From a virus: DNA of 62,923 nt. The notes below the pieces were generated by a model. It was not told the DNA's origin. It worked only from the letters and a program-made list of their open reading frames with translations, and did no database searches. Positions 1 through 5,159 of this stretch are shown piece by piece. Both the position numbers and the translations under genes were made by a program. The stretch spans positions 1 to 62,923 of the IMG/VR virus record IMGVR_UViG_3300044626_001587, one strand, 5' to 3'. Numbering within the stretch: position 1 is the first letter of the stretch; every line of letters starts with the position of its first letter.

Positions 1-85
1 GCAGATTCTTAAGAAGAGCTTCAATTTGTTTAAGATTGGGTTTTGCTTCAAGCAACAAGGACAAATAGTGTTTGAAAGAGATCAT
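1..85 (-). CDS. Partial gene with capsid-targeting-like N-terminus
   Basis: This is the first 28 codons of a leftward gene cut by the window edge. The start ATG (at 85) begins the peptide MISFKHYLSLLLEA. This resembles the MxxFxxFLxE start of several other proteins in the window (13347, 15121, 15476, 16042, 20286) and the N-terminal capsid-targeting sequence of T4 internal proteins. A perfect TATAAATA late promoter lies 32 bp upstream, which supports a real late gene. The function cannot be told from this fragment. Confidence 0.55.
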   Translation of the reverse strand, partial: MISFKHYLSLLLEAKPNLKQIEALLKNL

Positions 86-116
86 TAATGATGGACCAGT
101 TTGAGTTAATACAATG

Positions 117-124
117 TATTTATA
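117..124 (-). promoter_or_regulatory. T4-like late promoter (TATAAATA)
   Basis: The minus strand reads TATAAATA about 32 bp before the start codon at 85. The same octamer stands 20-30 bp before several other genes here. Confidence 0.6.
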
Positions 125-139
125 CAGCACTAAAATTTT

Positions 140-400
140 TTTTCTAGTCCAGTTAAGACACCATAGACGGTTTTTGATATAGTACAAAAATTTTTCAAAA
201 TTTTTTTTGGCATCCAGTTAAGACACAGGGGGCGGTTTTTGATATATCAAAGCCGGGTACTCAAAAATGGTAGCCAAAATCAAATGGGAAGCCAAAAATG
301 GTAGCCGGGTGGTCAAAAATGGTAGCCAAAATCAAATGGGAAGCCAAAAATGGTAGCCAAAATCAAATGGGAAGCCAAAAATGGTAGCCGGGTGGTCCAT
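140..400. repeat. Non-coding block of iterated direct repeats
   Basis: No gene is seen from 125 to 469. A 65-bp-period pair shares CCAGTTAAGACAC (149-161, 214-226) followed by CGGTTTTTGATATA. Then AAAAATGGTAGCC occurs five times (263, 294, 315, 346, 377). These copies are separated by three copies of an 18-mer beginning AAAATCAAATGGG (276, 328, 359) and a GGGTGGTC spacer. The spacing alternates between 31 and 21 bp. The block could be an iteron-type replication or partition site, a packaging-related site, or a binding array; the sequence does not decide. Confidence 0.7.
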
Positions 401-469
401 CGCATATGATTCACATATTTTCTAAAAAAACCTAGTTCCAACCGGGGGTTAGCCTGAGGCATATTGGTG

Positions 470-498
470 TTGACTTCCAGCCGAGGCTATGGTATATT
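470..498 (+). promoter_or_regulatory. Early sigma70-like promoter
   Basis: TTGACT, 17 bp and TATATT precede the gene at 523. This is the first member of a family of near-identical promoters. Confidence 0.75.
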
Positions 499-522
499 GG
501 TTCTGTTGGTAAGGAGAGCTGC

Positions 523-615
523 ATGAGAGTTGACTTGGTACGGCTTGGTTTACTGTTATTCGTATTCTTCCTAATTATCCAACTTGGCCTTCTTGTCCAT
601 GTTTCGACAAATTAG
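523..615 (+). CDS. Small membrane protein, 30 aa
   Basis: This 30-residue ORF starts at an ATG behind a strong AAGGAGAG ribosome site. After a short charged start (MRVDLVRLG) it is one continuous hydrophobic segment (LLLFVFFLIIQLGLLVHV), so a single transmembrane helix is likely. It lies alone between its own promoter (470-498) and terminator (623-658). Such tiny early membrane proteins often act on the host envelope, but no function can be assigned. Confidence 0.6.
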   Translation: MRVDLVRLGLLLFVFFLIIQLGLLVHVSTN

Positions 616-622
616 GATATAA

Positions 623-658
623 GAGGAGGGCCTAGGCCCTCCTCCCCCTTTATGGGGG
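623..658 (+). terminator. Double-hairpin terminator
   Basis: A GAGGAGGGCC / GGCCCTCCTC stem is followed by a second CCCCC-TTTAT-GGGGG stem. The same two-hairpin unit, followed by the same promoter block, recurs near 896, 1157 and 1477. Confidence 0.75.
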
Positions 659-681
659 CCCTGTGGTCCGGAAAAAAGTCG

Positions 682-710
682 TTGACTTTTGGATTGGAAT
701 ATAGGACCCT
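682..710 (+). promoter_or_regulatory. Early sigma70-like promoter
   Basis: TTGACT, 17 bp and GACCCT lie within the shared GTTGACTTTTGGATTGGAAT block, 27 bp before the gene at 737. Confidence 0.7.
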
Positions 711-736
711 ATACCAGTTGCACAAAGGAGTAGCGT

Positions 737-874
737 ATGGAAAACGAAACGCTTTCGCTCGGTAGGCTTGCTAAGGCTGTTGGACTCGCGACGGTGCTAA
801 TCATGATTTATATGGCATCTGTGATAACAATGGCTGCGTTTGCGATGCTGTTTTGGGAAGCTTTGACGTTGTAA
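737..874 (+). CDS. Small membrane protein, 45 aa
   Basis: The ATG follows AAAGGAG. The polar start (MENETLSLGRLAKAVG) is followed by about 27 hydrophobic residues rich in Met, Ala and Ile, so one transmembrane segment is predicted. It is a single-gene cassette between promoter 682-710 and terminator 896-936. I do not recognise the family. Confidence 0.6.
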   Translation: MENETLSLGRLAKAVGLATVLIMIYMASVITMAAFAMLFWEALTL

Positions 875-895
875 TGCATACAACAGTTATTCCAA

Positions 896-936
896 GGGAG
901 GAGGGCTCACGGGCCCTCCTCCCCCTTTATGGGGGC
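896..936 (+). terminator. Double-hairpin terminator
   Basis: The stem is GGGAGGAGGGC / GCCCTCCTCCC with a TCAC loop, followed by CCCCC-TTTAT-GGGGG. Confidence 0.7.
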
Positions 937-958
937 CCTGTGGTCCGGAAAAAAGTCG

Positions 959-987
959 TTGACTTTTGGATTGGAATATAGGATGCT
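959..987 (+). promoter_or_regulatory. Early sigma70-like promoter
   Basis: TTGACT, 17 bp and GATGCT. The -35 block is identical to the copy at 682. Confidence 0.7.
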
Positions 988-1013
988 CTAGAAGTTGCAG
1001 AGAGGAGCAGTCG

Positions 1014-1166
1014 ATGCAAACAGAAGAAACGGTGTTCGAGCTCACTAAAAAAGAGCAAGAAGATCAACGGGTTATGCGGCTTGCAAAAATCTTCGTTAAA
1101 ATGTACAACAAAAACAAGCTTGACGAAGAGGATCTGAAATTTATCGAAGATTACAAGAGGAGGTGA
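1014..1166 (+). CDS. Small charged protein, 50 aa
   Basis: The ATG at 1014 follows AGAGGAGCAG; in-frame codons further upstream overlap the promoter and are not used. The protein (MQTEETVFELTKKEQ...) is very rich in Lys, Glu and Asp and looks wholly helical. Its stop codon lies inside the perfect palindrome that forms the next terminator, so coding end and terminator overlap. The function is unknown. Confidence 0.6.
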   Translation: MQTEETVFELTKKEQEDQRVMRLAKIFVKMYNKNKLDEEDLKFIEDYKRR

Positions 1167-1196
1167 CCAATTGGTCACCTCCTCCCCTTTTATGGG
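1157..1196 (+). terminator. Perfect palindrome terminator overlapping a stop codon
   Basis: GAGGAGGTGACCAA pairs perfectly with TTGGTCACCTCCTC (14 bp). A CCCC-TTTTAT-GGGG element follows. Confidence 0.7.
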
Positions 1197-1220
1197 GGCC
1201 TATGGCCACGAAAAAAGTTG

Positions 1221-1249
1221 TTGACTTTTGGAGTGAGGTATAGGATCCT
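1221..1249 (+). promoter_or_regulatory. Early sigma70-like promoter
   Basis: TTGACT, 17 bp and GATCCT lie 26 bp before the gene at 1275. Confidence 0.7.
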
Positions 1250-1274
1250 AGTTTTGTTGAGTAGGAGAACCTGA

Positions 1275-1469
1275 ATGACAAAACGGCAAGCTACCTCTAT
1301 GATCCGTCGGATCAAAAACAATGGAGGTGAAGCTAGGTTGTATGAGGGGTACTCTGGAAGGTTCATGTTCGGCGAACGGACATTCGGCGTTGTGACTTCT
1401 AGATGGTATCTTCCAAAAAAGATCAAATACAGGATCGACAATCTGGGTTTCGACTATATCGTATACTGA
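1275..1469 (+). CDS. Small basic protein, 64 aa
   Basis: The ATG follows TAGGAG at a good distance. The protein is basic and aromatic (MTKRQATSMIRRIKNNGGEA, then short beta-like stretches with FGVVTSRWY and a C-terminal FDYIVY). It is a single-gene cassette with its own promoter (1221) and terminator (1477). The size and charge would suit a nucleic-acid-binding or host-takeover protein, but no family is recognised. Confidence 0.6.
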   Translation: MTKRQATSMIRRIKNNGGEARLYEGYSGRFMFGERTFGVVTSRWYLPKKIKYRIDNLGFDYIVY

Positions 1470-1476
1470 CCAAAAA

Positions 1477-1508
1477 AGGAGGGCCTAGGCCCTCCTTCCC
1501 TTTTATGG
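1477..1508 (+). terminator. Double-hairpin terminator
   Basis: AAGGAGGGCC / GGCCCTCCTT stem, then CCC-TTTTAT-GGGG. This is a near copy of the 623 element. Confidence 0.7.
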
Positions 1509-1535
1509 GGGCCCTGTGGTTCGGAAAAAAAGTTG

Positions 1536-1564
1536 TTGACTTTTGCTCTGAGATATAGGATCCT
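1536..1564 (+). promoter_or_regulatory. Early sigma70-like promoter
   Basis: TTGACT, 17 bp and GATCCT lie 56 bp before the start at 1620. Confidence 0.7.
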
Positions 1565-1619
1565 CTAGAAGTTGGTTGGGAATGGTTTCAACCAACGGTT
1601 CTTTGACAAGGTGGTATCT

Positions 1620-1946
1620 ATGACCAATTCAGTCTCTGCTGAATCCCAGTCCGTTGAAGCTATGGATTCGTACAAGGTTCGCCAAGTTCGACTCCGTAAC
1701 AATCGTGGGATTATGCATGCTGCGTATGTCAAAGGTCGTCGTGGTGCTGTGACTCGGGCTCGTACCGAGGATGAGCTTCACCGGAAGATGCTGGGTTTCT
1801 TCGAAACCGGAGTCGTTGACAAGACGAAACAATCTTCCGAAGCAGCTAGCGATCAGGTGTTCGATGATCAATTCCCAGAGGAATTTGGGGTTGACATTGA
1901 ACGGGAAATCGCTATCGAGTTCTCTGACGAACTCGAAACGCTGTGA
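1620..1946 (+). CDS. Hypothetical early protein, 108 aa
   Basis: The ATG at 1620 follows AAGGTGG by 5 bp; upstream in-frame codons lack a ribosome site. The N-terminal part is polar. The middle is basic (RQVRLRNNRG, then KGRRGAVTRARTEDELHRKM) and the C-terminus is acidic. The basic stretch might bind nucleic acid. It has its own promoter (1536) and a strong terminator (1958). The family is not recognised. Confidence 0.6.
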   Translation: MTNSVSAESQSVEAMDSYKVRQVRLRNNRGIMHAAYVKGRRGAVTRARTEDELHRKMLGFFETGVVDKTKQSSEAASDQVFDDQFPEEFGVDIEREIAIEFSDELETL

Positions 1947-1957
1947 CGAAAAAAAAA

Positions 1958-1992
1958 GGGGGGCTAGCGAAAGCTAGCCCCCTTTCCCTTTA
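1958..1992 (+). terminator. Strong intrinsic terminator
   Basis: GGGGGCTAGC, GAAA tetraloop, GCTAGCCCCC, then TTTCCCTTTATT. A run of nine A precedes it, so it may also work leftward. Confidence 0.8.
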
Positions 1993-2036
1993 TTGGGGGG
2001 ATAGCAATCCCTCCGTGACCAAAAGGGGTTTTGACT

Positions 2037-2204
2037 ATGATTATGTCGGACCAGGAGTACAAGGCTGCGATTCATGAGTTTCATCAACTGGGCGGCCTTG
2101 AATTGAACGAACCGGACTGCCCGGAGCTCAAGGCGAGATACAATTTGCTCATTGACCAAATCGATGAGTACGAAATTTACCTCGACACGCTCTATCAGCC
2201 GTGA
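2037..2204 (+). CDS. Small helical protein, HigA N-terminus-like, 55 aa
   Basis: The ATG at 2037 follows AAAAGGGG by 8 bp; a second in-frame ATG (2043) is possible. The pattern EYKAAIHEF, a DCPE turn, then LLIDQIDEYE recalls the short alpha-hairpin that precedes the HTH domain in HigA-type antitoxins, here without the DNA-binding part. The protein at 2316 has the same layout and may be a paralogue. Unlike its neighbours it has no obvious promoter of its own after the terminator at 1958-1992. The HigA resemblance is a pattern judgement, not a database result. Confidence 0.55.
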   Translation: MIMSDQEYKAAIHEFHQLGGLELNEPDCPELKARYNLLIDQIDEYEIYLDTLYQP

Positions 2205-2210
2205 TCGGAA

Positions 2211-2247
2211 AAGTGGTGGGGGCCTAGGCTCCCACCACTTTTTTTTA
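2211..2247 (+). terminator. Intrinsic terminator
   Basis: AAGTGGTGGG pairs with CCCACCACTT around a GGCCTAGGC core. Eight T follow. Confidence 0.85.
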
Positions 2248-2260
2248 TCCAAAAAACCAG

Positions 2261-2289
2261 TTGACTTTTGGCACCAGCTACCGTACGAT
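2261..2289 (+). promoter_or_regulatory. Early sigma70-like promoter
   Basis: TTGACT, 17 bp and TACGAT lie immediately after the terminator at 2211-2247. Confidence 0.6.
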
Positions 2290-2315
2290 ATCGATACGGT
2301 AGAGAAAGGATCCAA

Positions 2316-2492
2316 ATGCGCCATACCGATTTCTATTCGTACCTCTCGGCAGTTCGCGAGGTCGATCGGCTGACCAAGATCCACAGTGGAGATCCGATCG
2401 ACAAAAAGATCTCTGAAAGGCTCGACCAGCTGATGGACGCGATCGACCGGTACGAAAACGAAACTGGAATCTACGGTCAACATATGGAATGA
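2316..2492 (+). CDS. Small helical protein, HigA N-terminus-like, 58 aa
   Basis: The ATG at 2316 follows AAAGGA by 5 bp. The protein is helical and charged, with YSYLSAVREVDRL, a GDP turn and LDQLMDAIDRYE. The spacing matches the protein at 2037 (aromatic-x-A start, turn, L-x-D-x-ID-x-YE end), so the two may be diverged copies. It has its own promoter (2261) and terminator (2498). The function is unknown. Confidence 0.6.
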   Translation: MRHTDFYSYLSAVREVDRLTKIHSGDPIDKKISERLDQLMDAIDRYENETGIYGQHME

Positions 2493-2497
2493 CCAAA

Positions 2498-2524
2498 AAA
2501 AGCCCCGGGAATCCCGGGGCTTTC
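2498..2524 (+). terminator. Intrinsic terminator
   Basis: AGCCCCGGGA / TCCCGGGGCT stem with A-tract upstream and TTTCTTCTTT downstream. It ends the rightward cassette array. Confidence 0.85.
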
Positions 2525-2564
2525 TTCTTTCCAGCTAGGGTCCTCATGAGGTGATCAATGAAAA

Positions 2565-2640
2565 CCCTACCAGGATCAACACAACTGATACCAAATAAAG
2601 AGCCCTACCAGGGTCAACACAACTGATACCAAATAGAGAG
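2565..2640. repeat. 38-bp tandem duplication at the end of a small gene
   Basis: Two adjacent copies share CAACACAACTGATACCAAAT preceded by CCCTACCAGG. The copies differ by a 2-base length change, so the leftward gene at 2576-2713 reads one copy in one frame and then terminates inside the other copy in a different frame. Confidence 0.7.
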
Positions 2641-2713
2641 CGATACCAGCTGCACCCATCCAAATCAACCTTCCAAGAAGGTTCACCATTCGAAGAAATT
2701 TAGTCGAGCTCAT
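2576..2713 (-). CDS. Small membrane protein, 45 aa
   Basis: The start at 2713 has GAGGAGCAGG upstream. A basic start (MSSTKFLRMVNLLGRLIW) leads into one long hydrophobic segment ending FIWYQLC. The last third is encoded by a 38-bp tandem duplication whose second copy is out of phase and supplies the stop codon. It lies downstream of the 2847 and 2700 genes and is probably on one leftward transcript from promoter 3081-3109. The function is unknown. Confidence 0.5.
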   Translation of the reverse strand: MSSTKFLRMVNLLGRLIWMGAAGIALYLVSVVLTLVGLFIWYQLC

Positions 2714-2810
2714 TGGGAACCCTGCTCCTCTTCTCAAAAGGCCTCTTCAACCGCGAAAAACCGACGGTGAAGACATCCAAAAAACGGAAGATCCGTTCTG
2801 TGGTTCTCAT
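2700..2810 (-). CDS. Possible 36-aa basic peptide
   Basis: This short open frame (MRTTERIFRFLDVF..., very basic C-terminal half) overlaps the start of the 2713 gene by 14 bp. Its 3' part contains the GAGGAG ribosome site of that gene. It has no good ribosome site of its own. It may be a leader or coupling peptide, or chance. Confidence 0.3.
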   Translation of the reverse strand: MRTTERIFRFLDVFTVGFSRLKRPFEKRSRVPNELD

Positions 2811-2846
2811 GGAGAAAAATCGTAGCACGTCCAAGCACCTCCAAAT

Positions 2847-3050
2847 TCAAACAACTGGCGGTACGGGATGGCTGATTTGACTCCGGAGAGCTTCAACCAC
2901 CTTTTCAAGCGAGCTGTTCGGAATGTACATCTGACCAACCAGAAGAGACTCCCTCCGCTGATCGACTCTCAGATGAGTCGGAGTCCTCGTGAGAACCAAC
3001 TCTTCCGGAATCCCCAGCTTGCGCTGGAGCGAAACTGTCACAACCCTCAC
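2847..3050 (-). CDS. Hypothetical early protein, 67 aa, GTG start
   Basis: The frame is open further upstream, but it crosses the promoter (3081-3109). A GTG at 3050, six bases after GAGGAG, is therefore the best start. The protein begins VRVVTVSLQRKLGIPEELVL, then has RRESLLVGQMYIP and a helical KVVEALRSQ end; it is probably a small mixed alpha/beta fold. The family is not recognised. It is first in a leftward group with 2700 and 2576. Confidence 0.5.
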   Translation of the reverse strand: MRVVTVSLQRKLGIPEELVLTRTPTHLRVDQRRESLLVGQMYIPNSSLEKVVEALRSQISHPVPPVV

Positions 3051-3080
3051 TCCAATCTCCTCTTTTTCTCTCACAGTCCC

Positions 3081-3109
3081 AGTATCCCATACTCGGATCA
3101 GAAAGTCAA
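3081..3109 (-). promoter_or_regulatory. Early sigma70-like promoter (leftward)
   Basis: On the minus strand: TTGACT, 17 bp, GATACT, about 30 bp before the GTG at 3050. Confidence 0.75.
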
Positions 3110-3330
3110 CGGGGAAAATATGGTCTCCAAATCGCGGATTCGTGCCACGATTGGTAACCAAATCTCGAGAGCGTTTGAAACAATCTGTCCCTAAACGGGA
3201 AAATATGGTCTAAGACTGTGAAAATCCAGCCAAAAAATGCTGAAACAACCAATTTGTTTCGTTTTCTGGCCAAAGGGGGAAACGTTATTACGGTTCTCCT
3301 CAGTCTGATTCGACACGAATCCCCCATAAA

Positions 3331-3367
3331 AAGGGCTCTCCAAGCAATTTCTTGCCTGGAGAGCTGA
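3331..3367 (-). terminator. Leftward intrinsic terminator
   Basis: CTCTCCAGGCAAG pairs with CTTGGAGAG on the minus strand and is followed by CCCTTTTTAT. It ends the 3372-3647 gene. The roughly 220 bp between it and promoter 3081-3109 hold no convincing gene. They do hold two copies of ACGGGAAAATATGGTCT-like sequence (near 3110 and 3195). Confidence 0.7.
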
Positions 3368-3371
3368 TTTA

Positions 3372-3647
3372 CTACGTGTTTTTATCTTTGAAGTGCTGAT
3401 TAATCAACTCGAGCAAAGTGAAGATCGTATCCCAATATGCCTCATTGTCACCTTGACTAGTGTATTGCGCATGGAGCATAATCTCATCAGTCAACTCCGA
3501 AAGGTTTTGGGCTGTGAGATCTCGTCTCTCAAGCACCAAACCCTTTCCAGTGTACAAGACCTCAGAGATCATCTGAGGAAACATATCTTGGTACATATCT
3601 CTCATATACTCTGGGTTGAAATTACCCTTCAAACGAACTTGAGACAT
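3372..3647 (-). CDS. Hypothetical early protein, 91 aa
   Basis: The start ATG at 3647 is preceded by GAGGAG. The acidic, helical protein begins MSQVRLKGNFNPEYMRDMYQ and contains repeated aromatic/Met-rich helices (DMFPQMISEVLY, IFTLLELINQHF). It is a single-gene leftward cassette with promoter 3671-3699 and terminator 3331-3367. No family is recognised. Confidence 0.65.
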   Translation of the reverse strand: MSQVRLKGNFNPEYMRDMYQDMFPQMISEVLYTGKGLVLERRDLTAQNLSELTDEIMLHAQYTSQGDNEAYWDTIFTLLELINQHFKDKNT

Positions 3648-3670
3648 TGTTATCTCCTCTTCACCATCTG

Positions 3671-3699
3671 ACTATCCGATAGATCGATCCGAAAGTCAA
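3671..3699 (-). promoter_or_regulatory. Early sigma70-like promoter (leftward)
   Basis: On the minus strand: TTGACT, 17 bp, GATAGT, in front of the 3647 start. Confidence 0.75.
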
Positions 3700-3709
3700 C
3701 AGCTTTTTT

Positions 3710-3898
3710 TTAGATCGCAACGTTTTCCAATTGCAGAACACGCTTGAGATCGTCAATAAAAGCGGTCTTATTCGGATACTCCTTAGGATCCAATTCATCT
3801 GGAATCCAAAGATCCATCGAAGCCAGCTTGTACCGGAATTTGAACGTAAACCGTTCATCATCCAGCAGTTTTTCAAGGTTCAAATGGCTAAGATCCAT
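3710..3898 (-). CDS. Hypothetical early protein, 62 aa
   Basis: The ATG at 3898 follows AAGGAGG. The acidic helical protein begins MDLSHLNLEKLLDDERF and ends DDLKRVLQLENVAI. It has its own promoter (3924-3952), and the next promoter (3671) follows directly after it. No family is recognised. Confidence 0.6.
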   Translation of the reverse strand: MDLSHLNLEKLLDDERFTFKFRYKLASMDLWIPDELDPKEYPNKTAFIDDLKRVLQLENVAI

Positions 3899-3923
3899 AA
3901 TGCCTCCTTTTCTTCATTCTCTC

Positions 3924-3952
3924 AGAATACCATAGCTCGATTGGAATGTCAA
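3924..3952 (-). promoter_or_regulatory. Early sigma70-like promoter (leftward)
   Basis: On the minus strand: TTGACA, 17 bp, TATTCT, before the 3898 start. Confidence 0.75.
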
Positions 3953-4325
3953 CAGCTAATTTCCCGTGAGAATAGCGGAGTCTGAGAAATCTAAAACAAC
4001 CATAAAATCAGCTGTTTACTCGTCTAAAAAACTGCAGTACGATCATCTTTGGTTGAGGGAAATCTCAGCCAAACCTGTCTGAAATTTAAGGAAAAATAAT
4101 CAGATTTCCGACGGATAAAAAACCAAAATCAACTAAATAAACACGAAGAAAAATTGAAAATCTAAGAAAATAACAGTGTCAAAACTTCTTGTTTTTCCAC
4201 CTTTTTTTAGATCCAATATTTCTTCCTATTTTATACTACTAACAATATTGAATCAAGCTATTGAAAAAAAAGTCTCAGAAAACCAGAGTTTATATAGAAC
4301 GCCAACCATAGAATAAACTAACTCT
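3953..4325. other. AT-rich region without a recognised gene
   Basis: About 370 bp very rich in A on the plus strand and without an open frame of useful length on either strand. A rightward terminator (4326-4358) stands at its right end with no protein gene in front of it, so an untranslated rightward RNA is possible. No clear promoter with both boxes was found. Confidence 0.4.
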
Positions 4326-4358
4326 AACCCACTGGAAACAGTGGGTTTTCTTTTTTTG
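4326..4358 (+). terminator. Rightward terminator with no cognate gene
   Basis: AACCCACTG, GAAA loop, CAGTGGGTT, then TTCTTTTTTT. Confidence 0.8.
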
Positions 4359-4382
4359 GTTTACTGTAGTTGAGAGATAAAA

Positions 4383-4415
4383 AAAACGGAGCCGTTTCCA
4401 GCTCCGTTTTCTGTT
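4383..4415 (-). terminator. Bidirectional terminator
   Basis: AAAACGGAGC pairs with GCTCCGTTTT, with A/T runs on both sides. It ends the leftward 4416-4904 gene. Confidence 0.8.
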
Positions 4416-4904
4416 TTAGTTGGTTTGGTCTATTTGGTTTGCTACTCTTTCCAGTCTCTGATTTACATCATCGACTTGGCTGTCATCTGGTTTGGTTTTG
4501 ATCACTCCGTCAATGAATGCAAATTTTGCAAACAAGTTGACCAACGAAAAGAACCAAGCAGCTGACCAAAGCATCCAGCCTTCTAACAGCTGACCAAATG
4601 CCCAGACCATACCTTCGTGGATTAGAACAACTTCAAGGAGGAACAACCCTATTGCTAGACCAAAGATTGTAATCGATCTTGCTTTAGAGACTGTCCAGAG
4701 GTCAACCATCTTCTTCAGAGATTCAGATAGTAGACCGGTGAAGATCAACAACAAAAGGATCAATGCCCAGATTTGTTGTTGTTCAACACCACGCTGTTCT
4801 AGTCCTTTGTACGAGAACACAACAGCCATCACGGGGATGATGTGTGGTCCAACTTCTGTGATGAAATTGGTCACTGTGTTCATCGACTTCTGTATTGAAC
4901 TCAT
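4416..4904 (-). CDS. Membrane protein, 162 aa, three to four helices
   Basis: The start at 4904 follows GAGGAG. Hydrophobic segments lie roughly at residues 20-34 (IIPVMAVVFSY), 46-62 (WALILLLLIFTGLL), 77-97 (ITIFGLAIGLFLLEVVLI) and 108-130 (WMLWSAAWFFSLVNLF). The C-terminus is polar and coiled-coil-like (DDVNQRLERVANQIDQ). It follows a small coiled-coil gene (4938-5096) on the same transcript from promoter 5123-5151, so the two may form a complex. Nothing more specific can be said. Confidence 0.65.
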   Translation of the reverse strand: MSSIQKSMNTVTNFITEVGPHIIPVMAVVFSYKGLEQRGVEQQQIWALILLLLIFTGLLSESLKKMVDLWTVSKARSITIFGLAIGLFLLEVVLIHEGMVWAFGQLLEGWMLWSAAWFFSLVNLFAKFAFIDGVIKTKPDDSQVDDVNQRLERVANQIDQTN

Positions 4905-4937
4905 CGAGTTGCTCCTCTGAAGCCAAGTTAGTGATTG

Positions 4938-5096
4938 TTATTGGCTAACAGCCTTTTCACCTAGCTTCTGAGAATTGACTTGTTCAAACAGAAGATTAAT
5001 CCGCTCGATCAGTTGGTTGGACTTTTGAAGATTCTGTTGGAGCTTCAAAAGGTTTTGTTCCATCTGTTCGAGCTGCTGGTTTACGGAAGGTTTCAA
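4938..5096 (-). CDS. Small coiled-coil protein, 52 aa, TTG start
   Basis: No ATG is suitable. A TTG at 5096 stands six bases after AAGGAG and opens a 52-codon frame. The product is almost entirely a Leu/Gln heptad pattern (QQLEQMEQNLLKLQQNL, then SNQLIERINLLFEQV), so a coiled coil is expected. It lies directly between promoter 5123-5151 and the membrane protein gene at 4904. The role is unknown. Confidence 0.55.
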   Translation of the reverse strand: MKPSVNQQLEQMEQNLLKLQQNLQKSNQLIERINLLFEQVNSQKLGEKAVSQ

Positions 5097-5122
5097 ATCG
5101 GTCTCCTTTTTCCAGGATTGTC

Positions 5123-5151
5123 AGTATCCTGGATCTCGAACCGAAAGTCAA
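5123..5151 (-). promoter_or_regulatory. Early sigma70-like promoter (leftward)
   Basis: On the minus strand: TTGACT, 17 bp, GATACT. It reads into the coiled-coil and membrane-protein pair. Confidence 0.8.
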
Positions 5152-5159
5152 CAGGTTTT

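Noticed and set aside
263-389. Possible CRISPR array
   Set aside because: Repeats alternate with other repeats, not with unique spacers. Units are short and unequally spaced, and no cas gene is present.
3106-3327. 73-residue minus-strand frame
   Set aside because: Its ATG is part of a terminator-type TTTATGGGGG, it has no ribosome site, and its end runs into the promoter at 3081-3109.
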